From contig NC_133123.1 in assembly GCF_033568475.1 (NCBI RefSeq), forward strand, positions 23,732,622-23,796,621: DNA of 64,000 bases. The letters are read 5' to 3'. Positions within the stretch are counted from its first letter, which is position 1. Each line of letters starts with the position of its first letter. The stretch is from Henckelia pumila. Taxonomy: Eukaryota > Streptophyta > Magnoliopsida > Lamiales > Gesneriaceae. The notes under the pieces were generated by a model. That model was not told where the DNA came from. It searched no databases and saw only the letters and a list, made by a program, of their open reading frames with translations. The position numbers and the translations under genes were made by a program. Below are positions 34,439 through 45,867 of the stretch, in pieces.

Positions 34439-36853
34439 ATGAATTTAGGGGTTGGAAGTTCAAATACTGGTTTTATTGGTAGTTGTCACTACAATGGTGA
34501 ACTCTATATGATTTCAATCAGCAATCCAACTAATCTGATGGAGCTTTTCTTCACTCTGTCGAGAAAATGTGTGGATATGAGGTCTGATCTAATTTCCCTG
34601 CAATACCAAGCTCCTCATGAGAAAATTTTTGTTACACTGAAAGAGGACGATGACGTGTTTACTATGCTTAATCTCCACACATGTTTGAAGCTAACAATCA
34701 TTGATATGAGGGCGGTGAGGAGAAATGATCCATCTATGGGCAATAGACATCTTCAAAGATAAATTGATCTTAAAAATATGGTACTTTTTATCTCAAGTAA
34801 ATGTTCTACAAATTTATTTATAGTACTACATTTTATTTGAATTAGGAATAAATTTTTTGAATATGATAATACATTGTAATAAGTTAGTACAACATATTAT
34901 ATGAGTCTCCGAGAAGATATGGTTGTAATGTGATTGTTTTAAATTGAGAAGGATTGACATTATTGAAGAGAACACCGGTTCGACGAGTGAGCCACAGATG
35001 ACAATGCTTACTCTTAGAAATTCTTTGGATTCGTGGAGTCATTGCATACGTGGTGAGGGTCAGACATTCAAAGATGCGGCAGAGTTTAGGATTTATCTTA
35101 AGAGTTTTGCTATCGCAAGTAGAAGATCTTTTTTGTACAAGAAAAATGATAGTGAGAAGGTGATTGTAGTTTGTAGTGATGGTAATTGTAACTGGAGGAT
35201 ATATGCATCAAAACATAAATCTGATAATATATTTGGCATCCGTAAATGCAATCTTAAACATAGCTGTGGCGAGGACCATCTGCGCAGTCGTGGGCATCCT
35301 AGGGCTGATTCATCTTGGGTTGCAAATGTGGTAAAGGATAAGTTACGAGCTGAACCGTTGTACCGTCCATGTGAAATGATAAAGGACATTCATCGAGAAT
35401 ATGGTGTTGAATTAGAGTATCATAGAGCTTGGATGGGGAAAGAATTAGCTATGCATGATATACATGGCACTGATAAACGGGTGTATGGAAGATTACACTG
35501 GTATTGTAATGCTGTAAAAGATACTAATCCGGGGAGCTTTGCAGAATATGAGATAGATGAAGAAAGTCGGAAGTTCCAAAGGCTGTTTATTTGCTTGAAT
35601 GCGTGTGTTGTTGGTTTTATTAATGGGTGCAGGCCATTAATTTTTGTGGATGGAACTCACATAAAAAACAAGCATCAAGGATGCATATTGGCAGCAGTTA
35701 CAAAAGATGGCAACGATGACTTATTCACGCTGGCTTATGCTGTTGTTGACGCAGAGAATGATAGGAACTGGATGTGGTTTTGTCTTAAGTTGAGACAAGT
35801 ACTCTTGTACAATAACGTGATGATTTTCAATGATTACACATTTTTCTCGGATCGGCATCCTGGGATAATTAAGGCAATTGAAAGTGTATTTCCCAATAGC
35901 CATCATGCCTACTGTCTCAGACATTTGGTTGATAATTTTGTAAAACAGGTATGCCTACTGTCTCAGACCTTTTTTAATCCAAAATATTTTTATTTGTTGT
36001 AATTTTTGTTTATATTTGATTTCAGGTTATGCGTAGATATCCTATGCACAACAAAAAACATTGGAGTTCCATTTTCAAAAAAGCTGCGTATGCCTATTCC
36101 AGACAGGATTACAGTGAGCACATTAATAGCATCATTGAATCAATGCCAAATGCAAGAGATTTCATTATTAACTCACAGCCACAATGTTGGGCCAATTCTT
36201 TATTTCCTGGTAATCGATGGGGAGTGATCAACAATAATATAGCAGAATGCTGGAATAGCTGGGTGAAGGCTGCAAGGTTTCTCCCTATTGTCCCTATGGT
36301 TGATCATATTCGCAAACAAATAATGAAAATGATGCATCAACGTCGTGAGGCATCATCGGAATTGAACAAAGAACTTACTCCAAAGAAGGAGAAAATATTA
36401 GTTTCTACCTGCATTAGTTCTAGAAGCTTGAGAGTTGATAGATCCAGCAATGCGAGTTTTGAGGTTGTTGAGGGTGACAAAACATATGTTGTTGATTTGA
36501 GACATCATACGTGCTCGTGCCGTGCTTGGCAAGTACTTAAACTTCCTTGCAAGCATGCTTGTGCAGCGATTGAGTTTAAATCATTATCCTTTTATGACTT
36601 TTGTGATAAGTGTTATACTACGAGAATGTATCGTGAGACATACAGAGCGACCATAAATCCGATACCCACGTTTGACATGTATGAATCTCAACTGGATGAA
36701 GATAATGTGATATATGCACCAGATTCTCGAAGTCAACCCGGACGTAGAAGGACAAAAAGATTTCCATCTCAAACTGAATTACGCACATTGAACTGTGGTC
36801 GGTGCCATAGACAAGGACACAACAGAAGGACATGCAAAGAATCAATTAACTAG
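34439..36853 (+). CDS. MULE transposase (MURA type)
   Basis: First coding exon from ATG 34439 encodes a PB1-like N-terminal part (to about 34714 or 34762). The junction to the next exon (from about 34944) was not resolved; the only apparent start there is a TTG, so it is not a true start. Main exons: to 35948, then 36026-36853, joined GT-AG in phase. Seen: a FAR1/MuDR-type domain with CSDGNCNWRIYASK, the MULE catalytic domain with Asp in FVDGTHIK, Asp in FFSDRHPG and Glu in NNNIAECWNSW, a SWIM finger (CSCRAWQ...PCKH) and a terminal zinc knuckle (CGRCHRQGHNRRTC). The main exons are fully open, so the enzyme may be functional. Confidence 0.82.
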
Positions 36854-37513
36854 TGTAATATCTTACCATAGAAAATACTTAGCAGTTGTGTCATTATTTC
36901 TTTGTAATTAGACTCATTAATTTATGGTTGCAATATTTTTTTTACTTAGTATGTACTGATTCTGTTGTTTTTTGCAGTAAGGAAACGACAGATGCCGAAA
37001 GACACACAAGAGTGGATTTGTCGACCAAGAGGCATAAACGTGGTCGCAGTGTCGATTGAAGTTTTTTGAAGTTGTGATGTTGAGTTGTTTGCTGTCGAAC
37101 AACTTATTTCATTATGTGTTTTGTCCTTTGTATCGTACTGTTTGGTGTTGGATTTTAGTTGGTGTTTTAGCAGGTTATCTATGTGTAAACTTTGTTAGGA
37201 TGCTAGATCATTCTATTGTGATCTTGAACATATGTTGTTTGGATATTGTTGCTTAAGGATTTTGGGTCTGTTGTGGCCTTTTCAATTTAGACTTGGTGAT
37301 TTTTGGTGGGATCTTTTACTATTATCATATGCTTATTTACTGTCATATTTGGAATCCAACTCGTATGCTTCCTTTGAGTTCAACTCATATCTCATTTGAA
37401 GCCAATTATAATACAAATCTAAGTACACATGTGCCGATAACACATACATACATACCCAGATTTCAACCAAAGTTCAAAGATTCAAATTGATAACAAATAC
37501 ACATCAGATTTCA
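36854..37513. other. Non-coding DNA between transposase and GRF-like gene
   Basis: Presumed 3' ends of two convergent genes. An exon-like stretch after TTTTTTGCAG (about 36978) gives no long open frame. Nothing else recognised. Confidence 0.4.
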
Positions 37514-37933
37514 TCAACGCGCAATTAATACAAGCAACAGCGTAATGAGAAGTACAATTGCGAAGATAAAACATCCACAGCCAAAACAGCAACAAGCAAC
37601 TGATATGTCTGATAATAATTTATTTTGAGCATCGGATTGGTGAGGTCGATTTTCATGTTTCGGTTCATCACAGGGATGAGCAAAAGAAGCGGAGGATTGC
37701 TCATATATCATTGACTCGCGATTAATATCGGTTTGACTACCACCGTGGAATTGTGACTGTGTTTTGTGTGGATTTCCGTCATATTCATCGCCCCAGACAA
37801 AACGATTTGGGTGTTGCAGATCTGCGGGGCATATGTAGTATGTCGCTCCTGGTCTTGTTGACCGTAGACCTGCTTTTCGACGAGTCATCTTTCCTCCACC
37901 GCATTGGCATTCCAGTGGCTCCTTTACCTCCAT
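37514..37933 (-). CDS. Small GRF-like zinc-finger protein with C-terminal membrane anchor, inside the MULE
   Basis: Single open frame of 139 residues from ATG 37933. Residues about 9-50 hold C-x-C...RRKAGLRSTRPGATYYICP...HPNRFVWGDE, which fits the GRF zinc finger (nucleic-acid-binding), with His where the last Cys usually stands. A polar linker follows, then a Cys-rich stretch and one hydrophobic helix (CFIFAIVLLITLLLVLIA) at the very C-terminus, as in a tail-anchored protein. Plant genomes contain GRF-plus-membrane proteins of unknown role. It lies between transposase and Ulp1 gene and inside the element ends, so it probably moves with the MULE. No stop or shift seen. Expression unproven. 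Confidence 0.6.
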   Translation of the reverse strand: MEVKEPLECQCGGGKMTRRKAGLRSTRPGATYYICPADLQHPNRFVWGDEYDGNPHKTQSQFHGGSQTDINRESMIYEQSSASFAHPCDEPKHENRPHQSDAQNKLLSDISVACCCFGCGCFIFAIVLLITLLLVLIAR

Positions 37934-39618
37934 TGCAGATCTGCAACAATACGAAAAAAGAAAAATAGGGTAGAAGAGAAAAATATTCCAGATCTGAAAA
38001 CAAAAACAGCTAAGTGATAAATAAAAACCACAGATCTATCCAATTTCATGGTATTCACTTACTTTTATGGCCTTGTGGTCACAAGGAAGAAGATGGGTAA
38101 TATTGATAGTGATGAACGCTTTCCCTTATGTAAACGAAAATGAAGATGATGTTTCCCCTGTATTTAATACGGATAGCCATTTAAAGCGAGTGGGTCCTTC
38201 TCGCTTTTTATTATAATTTTAATTTAATGAAAATAAAAACGGGCATAGTACTCAATTACACACTATGAATACTCATTTTAGGCAAATTAACAACGACAAT
38301 CTATTTCACGTCTTCAAATACGATTTGTGTCTTAAAAGTGTTCAAGTCTCTTGTGTGATATAGACTAGTTCCAAGCACACGTATTTGAGATTATGAGTGT
38401 AACAAACCTTTAAACTCCATATTTCTTTGTAACCTCATTGAATTCGAGAATTGTGATTGTAACATATGTTCTCTACTCATCGTTTGTCCCTTGTTTTATT
38501 TTTAATATGATATTTTACTTTTAATTTCATTATCTTTAACATCAAATAACATAAAATGAAGTAGTTGAACTAAAGTTCACCTTCTTTGTGTTAAATCTTC
38601 ATTCACATTACGAAGACACTCAATTTTCAATTAAATAAGACATTATGGTTGATATGATGTTGGTACTCCATTACGTTTAAATCAGTATTGATTTACATAT
38701 AATAAACTTCGATTACAAACATAAAATACTTGATTCATAGTAGGTTTGCCTTTGTCATGTTTAATCACAATGATCTTGAAAATAAATTAGTAAGTTACTA
38801 TGAAAAAAACATATTTGAACATCATATTATGTTTGTGTATTGTCGACTCTATTGAGATTAGAAAGTTAAGGAAATTGAAGTTCTATTGTTAGATTTTATT
38901 CTTCACATGATATTTCTTGTACAACTTTAATGATCTTGACAATCAATTATCCTAAGAACACTTAATTCAAATTTATTATATTTTATGTGTTTAGGACTTG
39001 ATTCGTATTCTAATATCTTTATTTTGTTTTTAATTGATCTCTCATGGTGGATGGTATATCGCCAAATCATATCATCAAATTTCATGTTATAGAACTCTAT
39101 TATGTCCATATCATGATTGATTTATTATATTAAGTGTTGGATTTATACAAATCCATATTCTGTGGGCCTAACATAGTTTTCCACATAGTACTTGATTTCT
39201 TTCGAGTACTACTTCATATTGAAGGTTTAATATTGGATTGCAAGATGAATATGCTTCATTAATGGATCAAAATACTGGCATATATTAACACTTATCACTC
39301 ACAGTTAATGGGTCTAACTTTATTTTTTCCACATAGTAATTGTTTCATTTGGAATAATACAATATATTGAATTGTTAATATTGGAATTCAATGTACATGA
39401 TACAATAAGATTTAAAACTTGTGGATCAAAATGTTTGCATACATCATATTCCACTACTGCAAAATATATCATGCATCAAAATCAGAATAACCCAAAATAT
39501 GTCACATCCTATAACTCAATCAACTTTGTTCGGACATGATCTACCACCACTTACATTCATAATTTCAAAGCAATCTATAAAATGTCACCACATATGACCG
39601 ATCTTCATTGTAGTAACA
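37934..39618. other. AT-rich non-coding interior of the MULE
   Basis: GRF-like gene leader and promoter on one side, Ulp1 gene 3' side on the other. No further coding exon was recognised. Confidence 0.4.
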
Positions 39619-42487
39619 TCATTTCAATGATTTTAACATTCCCCTTTCATCGGACAATATCTTCGCAGCAATGTGGGCTCTATACGCATCAATGGAGCAT
39701 GTCTCCTGGTAATTCCAAAATGCACTTTCATCTTTCACATAACACTCACCCCACAGACATATGAATATACCACAATTTTGATCGATTCCCTGCTCACGGC
39801 TAATCTTAAATATCACATCACCACTTCCGACATCGCAACCCACCATATTTAAAAGATATCCAGCCACAAACTTTGCCTATAAAAATAATTAAATTGAATT
39901 TCAACAAAATATTTGAAAATACCAAATGAAAATATTCAAAATTATATTTAAGTGCCAACTTACAAATATTTTTGCAGCACCCTTGCGAAATGAGCTGGGC
40001 ATGGAGTCTTTCACCCAAAATATATTCTGACCCGGACATAAAGTCAACAAGAACCAGTGATTCTTGAAGACTATAGGGAAAAGTATATATTTACAACATG
40101 TCACGACCTCTTTGTTCAATTCAGAAAGCTTCGTTATTGTACTCTTACGCAACGTTAACATAAATTCACCAAATTCAAATTCCCCAACCCTTTTTTTCTT
40201 CAACTGCTCAAGATGGCTTATCACATCAACCTATTAAAATCATTCATGAATAATAATATTATTATCAACAGAGTAGTTGAAGAAAATATATCAAATCTTT
40301 CTAATATTATATACCTGCACCAACGGAGACATACAATAGATTTTGTGACTATTTGCACATTCAGTGGTGGTCAATATATTGAAATACGCGTGTATTACAT
40401 CTTATCTTATGGACTCTCCAAATAACAGTTTCATCAAGTCCGTTGCATCCATTACAACATCCTTATCTTGCCAAACTACACCACTACAATTACACGCATA
40501 TAAGTTAAAGAACAATTAAACTGTAAAAATAACCATAGAAAGTTATTGAAAAATAAAAAATTTACCCCAATCTATCTCCAAAAAGATACGTATCTATGAT
40601 ATCCTTACAATCCTCCGAGATCTCAGTACAGCCACAATAATCAACTCTGCCACGATAAACCTTAATCGAATCCTCTAATGCACTTTCGGCAATGCCTAAA
40701 ACAATTGAACTTATATTGTCCTGCAACAAAAAATGTATCACAATTTAAAACTTAATGTAATAGTTAAAAAGTATAATGTCATTATAAATTTACCACATTC
40801 ACAAATTGATCGACTTCAATGATATCAGAATTCAATGCATTTTTCTTCTGCCGCTTCATAGTGCTACTAGGAGGTGTCATTAACATTGAATCTGTTCTCT
40901 TTCGCATTTCATCACATCTGGTCATAACGCTTTTCGCAACAGGTGAACAAGGAATTCCACTCGATGAATCGCTATCATCTTCTTCACTGTCATTTCTCAC
41001 TTTGTCCACATCTGAAACCTCAAATTTCGCAGCATCAGCATGCAAATTTATGTACTCGAAGTAATATTCCTTCTCAAATTTTCCATTAACATCCACATTC
41101 TCATCTCCGATATTTAAATTTTTATCCTCACACACATTCATACCACCATCGTCAGATTTTTTATTCAGTTCAACCTTGTCACCTCTATTATCATCATTTT
41201 CATAAATTTCCACATTCTCCTTTTCAACCTTGCTGCTATTTCCATGTTTCTTTTTCAAACATTCCAACTCATTCTCTAATCTTCTCATATGCAACATCAC
41301 TTCAGCATCATTATTACACGTTCTAACCTGACAAAAAATATTTCAATTTAATAAAATTTATGGTTGCTCAACATTTTATAACTTAGATATTTATTAGATT
41401 TTTTTAAGTACCGGATCAACACAATCCATGATATCAAGAACAAGTTTCTTCTCCTGAGAAAATGGTTTTATCCACACAATCTTATCACAAATAGAATCTT
41501 TGTCAGTTTCAATTTAAATTATATATAAGATAAAAATAAAAAATTTATTTTAACGAGTAAGAACCTTCCTAGAAGTTATCGATTGCAGGAACAATTCAGC
41601 TGCTTTCGATTGCAAAGGGATCTTGCTATCTTCCCATTTGAACATCCTTGGAAAACAATGTATGCAATGGGCTTTGCCAAGCATAGGCATATGTTCATAA
41701 ACCCAAGCCTACAAAATTCAAAACATTATTGTATATTAACAAAAATAACCATTAGTTAAAATTAAATATGTCTTACCATCAAACCAACAAGACATCCATC
41801 GACATATTTTTTGTTGGCCTTATTCATCTTCTTCGAGAAACCCAAATGATCTAAAATATCATCCAACAAGAATCTATATGCAGCATCACCCCAAGAATAT
41901 TCGAAAAATGTATCCAGATCATCCAAATAAGACCAAATATATTGTGGTGTACATAAGTTACTCACTGGAAACACCACACAATTAAACACAAACAAAATAA
42001 AAAACCTGACAAAGTCATCTACATCTTGATCAGACTCCTTATCAGCTAAATCAATAAGTTTTGTGGATATAGCATCTCTGTCGGCAATTGATCGTTTTCC
42101 TTGAAAATAACGATCCAAGAAATCTGATCCCAAATTCATATCCATGTCCACAGGTTGCCCTACTTGAGGCAAGCCTAAAACAATTGAGAACTCGGCAGCA
42201 GTGAAGGGCATATTCATATCGGGTCCAAAACAGAATGACACATTTTCTGCATCAAATCTTTGTATGATGTAATCAACTCGTGTACTGAATATTGCCAATT
42301 TTGGCATCTCCAACCATTCCACAAGCGGTGTTTTTGAAATTCTTTGACGCTGTCTATTACCTAACTTAGGCAACAGAATTTTCATCACATCTCTAAAAAT
42401 AGTTGTAGAACATCGTGAAAATGATATTTTACAACTATTTCGACGTCCCTTAATTCCATCATCAATCTTTTCCTTTTTCCGTGGCAT
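39619..42487 (-). pseudogene. Ulp1-type cysteine protease gene of the MULE, interrupted by a stop
   Basis: Exons on the minus strand: 42487-41777, 41708-41565, about 41480-41412, 41327-40794, 40720-40566, 40483-40315, 40230-39964, 39876-39619, all but one in phase. The start is MPRKKEK. The N-terminal part (VDDFVRFFILFVFNCVVFPVSN, WGDAAYRFLLDDIL) is the domain usually found before Ulp1 in MULE proteins; a Lys/Asp-rich linker follows. The catalytic part has His in FKNHWFLLTL, Asp in WVKDSMPS and Cys in QNCGIFIC, the SUMO-protease (C48) triad. An in-frame TAA near 40397 cuts the protein before the catalytic domain, and the acceptor of the third exon is not found. Probably inactive here. Confidence 0.7.
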
Positions 42488-42890
42488 TTCTGAATTGTAA
42501 ATGTAACATATCATACATTAATCTATGATTTACAAAATAACATAAATAAAAGGAATCACAATACGAAACTGGAGCATTTTAACTTTTTAAAGTCATAACT
42601 GTAATTCATGCTCACTCATGAACAAATGTAATTAAATATATTATACTCATACTCAAAATCATGTTCAATCGAATATACTAACCAACTGAAACCTTTCTTA
42701 TAATCCAACGATACGTGAGCAATCAGAAAAAATAATTATGATTGAATCACTATATCACAAAATTTGAGCTCCACCTTGACACAATTGAGTATTCACCAAA
42801 TGGTCAATGCTTCGTTGTTAACCATGAAACATGAAGAGAAAAAAAACTTCACAAAAAGCTAGCAATAGTTTATGGGCTCGCTAGGTTCCA
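42488..42890. other. Ulp1 gene upstream region
   Basis: No coding region. It would hold the promoter of the minus-strand Ulp1 gene. Confidence 0.4.
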
Positions 42891-43305
42891 ATTCCGAAAC
42901 CCTAGAATTTGGGCATTCGTTCGAGAAAAAAATTATATCATCCAAAAAATGAAACAAAAATGAAACATAAAACTAATAAACACAATGTATCACAAAAATT
43001 ACCAGAAATTACACAATGCCTTGGAATTTCAATATTCCGAAACCCTAGAATTTGGGCATTCGTTCGAAAAAAATTATATCATCCAAAAAATGAAACATTA
43101 CACACTAATAAACACAATGTATCACAAAAATTATCAAAAATTACACAATGCCTTGGAATTTCAATACACTAGAATTCGGGCATTTGTTCGAAAAAAATTA
43201 AATCATCTAAAACTTAAACAAAAATGAAACACTATACACTAATAAACACAGTGTATCACAAAAATTATCGAAAACAGATGCCTTGGAATTTCAATATCCA
43301 AATCA
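42891..43305. repeat. Subterminal tandem repeat of the MULE, about three units of 125-143 bp
   Basis: Units begin near 42891, 43033 and 43161, each with AGAATTTGGGCATTCGTTCG, then ATCATCCAAAAAATGAAAC, then CACAATGTATCACAAAAATT and GCCTTGGAATTTCAAT. A partial fourth unit ends near 43305. Small ORFs in all frames are by-products. Confidence 0.85.
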
Positions 43306-44023
43306 CCAAAAGAAGAGAAAATAGGTTTTGTTACATCTCGATAATATTGGATAATGATTATCTTACTAACCTTCGTTGCGCTAGCTACAAGAGCGATGAT
43401 GCTACACTTCTAGGGCCTGAATTCTTTTCTTCTCCGTTGAAAAGATGCTCAGAAAAATCGAGCTAAGAAAGATGATTCTACTGAGTGATGTTGCCGCTGA
43501 AACTTTAAAAGGGAGGAATAAATGTTGCGGTATTCTTGTGGATTTAAATAATTCTCAAGGGCAATACGGTATTATCTCATCAAAAGGGAGTTAAAACAAA
43601 GAATTAAAATTTATTGGGGACTGATTCCGGTAGAAGTCTGACACAGGGACTGTCCTCAAATTGAAAAGTAGGTGTGGGGATTTATTCCCAATTTCCCGTT
43701 TTTTTATTACGAAAAAGGAGAAAGGAAGACACGAATCACCATTAATTATTGGACATGTGGATTCATAGACGGAGCCAGCTAAGGCCAAAGGGCTGTTGTC
43801 TGCACCAGTGTTTTAAAAGGCGCCGCCTAGACGATAGGCGGATGCCTTTCGCCTCTCCTTTTGTAGAGGCGAGCCTCTAAGCACAAAGAAATTAATCGGC
43901 CGCCTAGGCGGTCCGAAATCCGCCTAGGCAGCCCAAAATGGCCTAGGCGGTCCCAAATTCGCCTAGCCGACCTCGAGTTTTAGGTTTTCTTTTATTTGTT
44001 TTAAATTTATTTGCCCAACTTAT

Positions 44024-45860
44024 TGTTGGAACACGGTCGTTCTCCGAATCGAAAAATAAAGTGATACCCGGTGCAGCGGAAGTTTTAAAATTTTATATGG
44101 AACGATTCCATATGGGTATCAAATTCCTACGATTAAAATTGATAATATAAAATTTAAACAATATAAATTTTACCTTAAAATATCGAAGCGAGATTATGGA
44201 CACCAATAGATTAAACTGCTTTTGTTGTATATCCCAGGAACTGATGAACGAACAATTCTTCAATTAGGTCCACGAACAGAAATTTAATCCCTCTGATAGA
44301 CTGCACTAGAAAGTCTATCAGAAGTTTCTACGAAGAGAAATAACAGATTTGATCTGTTAAACCAGACTGCAAATTCGAAATTCACAGGCTGGAATTTTCG
44401 AACAGAGAGAGGAGAGGGGGCGGCCACACCTAGAGAGAACAACTAGGGTTTTCGAAAATTTTGTGACCTCTGTTCTCTAATTTCTGTACTGCAATAACTT
44501 ATTTATAATGTGGGCTGCTAACAGCTTAGGGCCCATTAGTCATAAGTTCAAGCCTGACAAGCAAAGTCCGCATGTTCAGAAATTAATATAAAATTCATCG
44601 TGACTCAGATTGATAAACCAATTTCACCAATGTGCACAGAAACCATTTCTGCATCTTTTAAAGTCAAGATAAATTTTCTGAATCCGAATTCAGTGGTTTC
44701 CAAAAATGTCCATCACTATGTCATTTTAGGAAATCTTACTGTTTCTACTTTTAAATAAGAAGTCCCACTTCTTTATTCACTAAATTTAACTCTTTAAATT
44801 TAATTATCTCAACGGGGATTAGAAATCCATTACTTGTGTGACCCTCAATGGTTCAGGGATACAGCTAGCCGTGGGCTCACAACTCCTTGTGACTCGGAAC
44901 AACAATTTTCGACTTGCCCATCGAATCATGGTAAGAGCGCCTAGCAACATCGCCCCATGATTCCCTAGGTATCACTGATAGTACCTGCAAGAACCAATAG
45001 ATTTTGGTTAGCGTACAGTACGGTCCCTTCATCCATATATCCCGATCGAATCAACAACCATTGGTAAATCGAGAGTCGTTCGAGATTCGATAACTATGCA
45101 ATACATCTTGAAGATCAAATAGTGATATCGCATGTGCTACTAGGAAACCAAGTAACCTAAAATACATCATGTACTCTGGCCAGAGATTCGTCACACTAAT
45201 ATCTCCTCAGATTGCATAGGATATCCACACTCGCAAGTATGTGGTGAATCCTTGACAACAAAGCATCGACTCCTATATGTGTCGTAACTGTACCCAATCC
45301 CGACACCTGATGACCCCAATAGAGTCGGTAAACGAGTCAAAGTAAAGTACTAGCATATAGAGTCTCAATGATGTTTCAAGTAGTAAGGACTAATGGTGTC
45401 CAAAAAAAACCGCGGATTTTATCCACTCGATAAGTGATAACCACTTGGAAAGTCCGGATAGGGTAGTTCAATCATTCATCATATGAATATCCATTTGCAT
45501 GCTTTGAACATCTCTATGTTTCATACCAATGAAACGTGATACTCGGCATCGCAAACGCTAGTCTCAATCTCGAGCGATCGTTATCCTTATTAACGGACGG
45601 CTCAATTGACTAGGAACTGTTTAGAATATACAGTGACTTTAAGATGTGTTTCATGATAGCCATCCCCATGTGCTACCACATCTTACATACACTATAGTAT
45701 ATTCAAGGTCTTCATCTAAACATCTTATAGTATGTCACAACATAATAATATGATAAAAGATAAAGTAAATGCCATTATAAAAGTGTAAATTATATTAAAC
45801 AAAAGATTGTTTATACATAGAGTCATAAAAGCCCTTAGCCACAAGTTGGCTCACCGGGCA
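44024..45860 (-). repeat. Left (3') LTR of the 7.1 kb Copia element
   Basis: Begins TGTTGGAACACGG and ends CACCGGGCA. Same length as the right LTR, with about 2% visible differences. On the minus strand a TATAAATAAG box lies at about 44499-44508. Confidence 0.9.
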
Positions 45861-45867
45861 CGTTGCC

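Larger units (their letters stand above)
33705..43698. mobile_element. Mutator-like element (MULE), 10.0 kb, with transposase, Ulp1 protease and GRF-type genes
   Basis: Inverted ends of about 95 bp: the left starts GGGGAATCC...AATAAATCCCCA and the right, read on the other strand, CGGGAAATTGGGAATAAATCCCCA, both followed by GTCCC and GTCAG blocks. The 9-bp duplication TTTTTTTAT flanks it (33696-33704 and 43699-43707); it is low in complexity but sits exactly at the ends. Inside are a MURA-type transposase (+), a GRF-like gene (-) and an Ulp1-type protease gene (-). Ulp1-carrying MULEs are known (Kaonashi in Arabidopsis, CUMULE in melon). Confidence 0.8.

Noticed and set aside
34944-34950. Start of the transposase main exon as a true start
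   Set aside because: The codon is TTG; a spliced junction to the PB1-like exon is more likely.
36978-37060. Possible extra transposase exon after TTTTTTGCAG
   Set aside because: The frame is short and the terminal zinc knuckle before it is the normal family end.
42909-43466. Three similar ORFs near the right MULE end
   Set aside because: They are the tandem repeat read in different frames.
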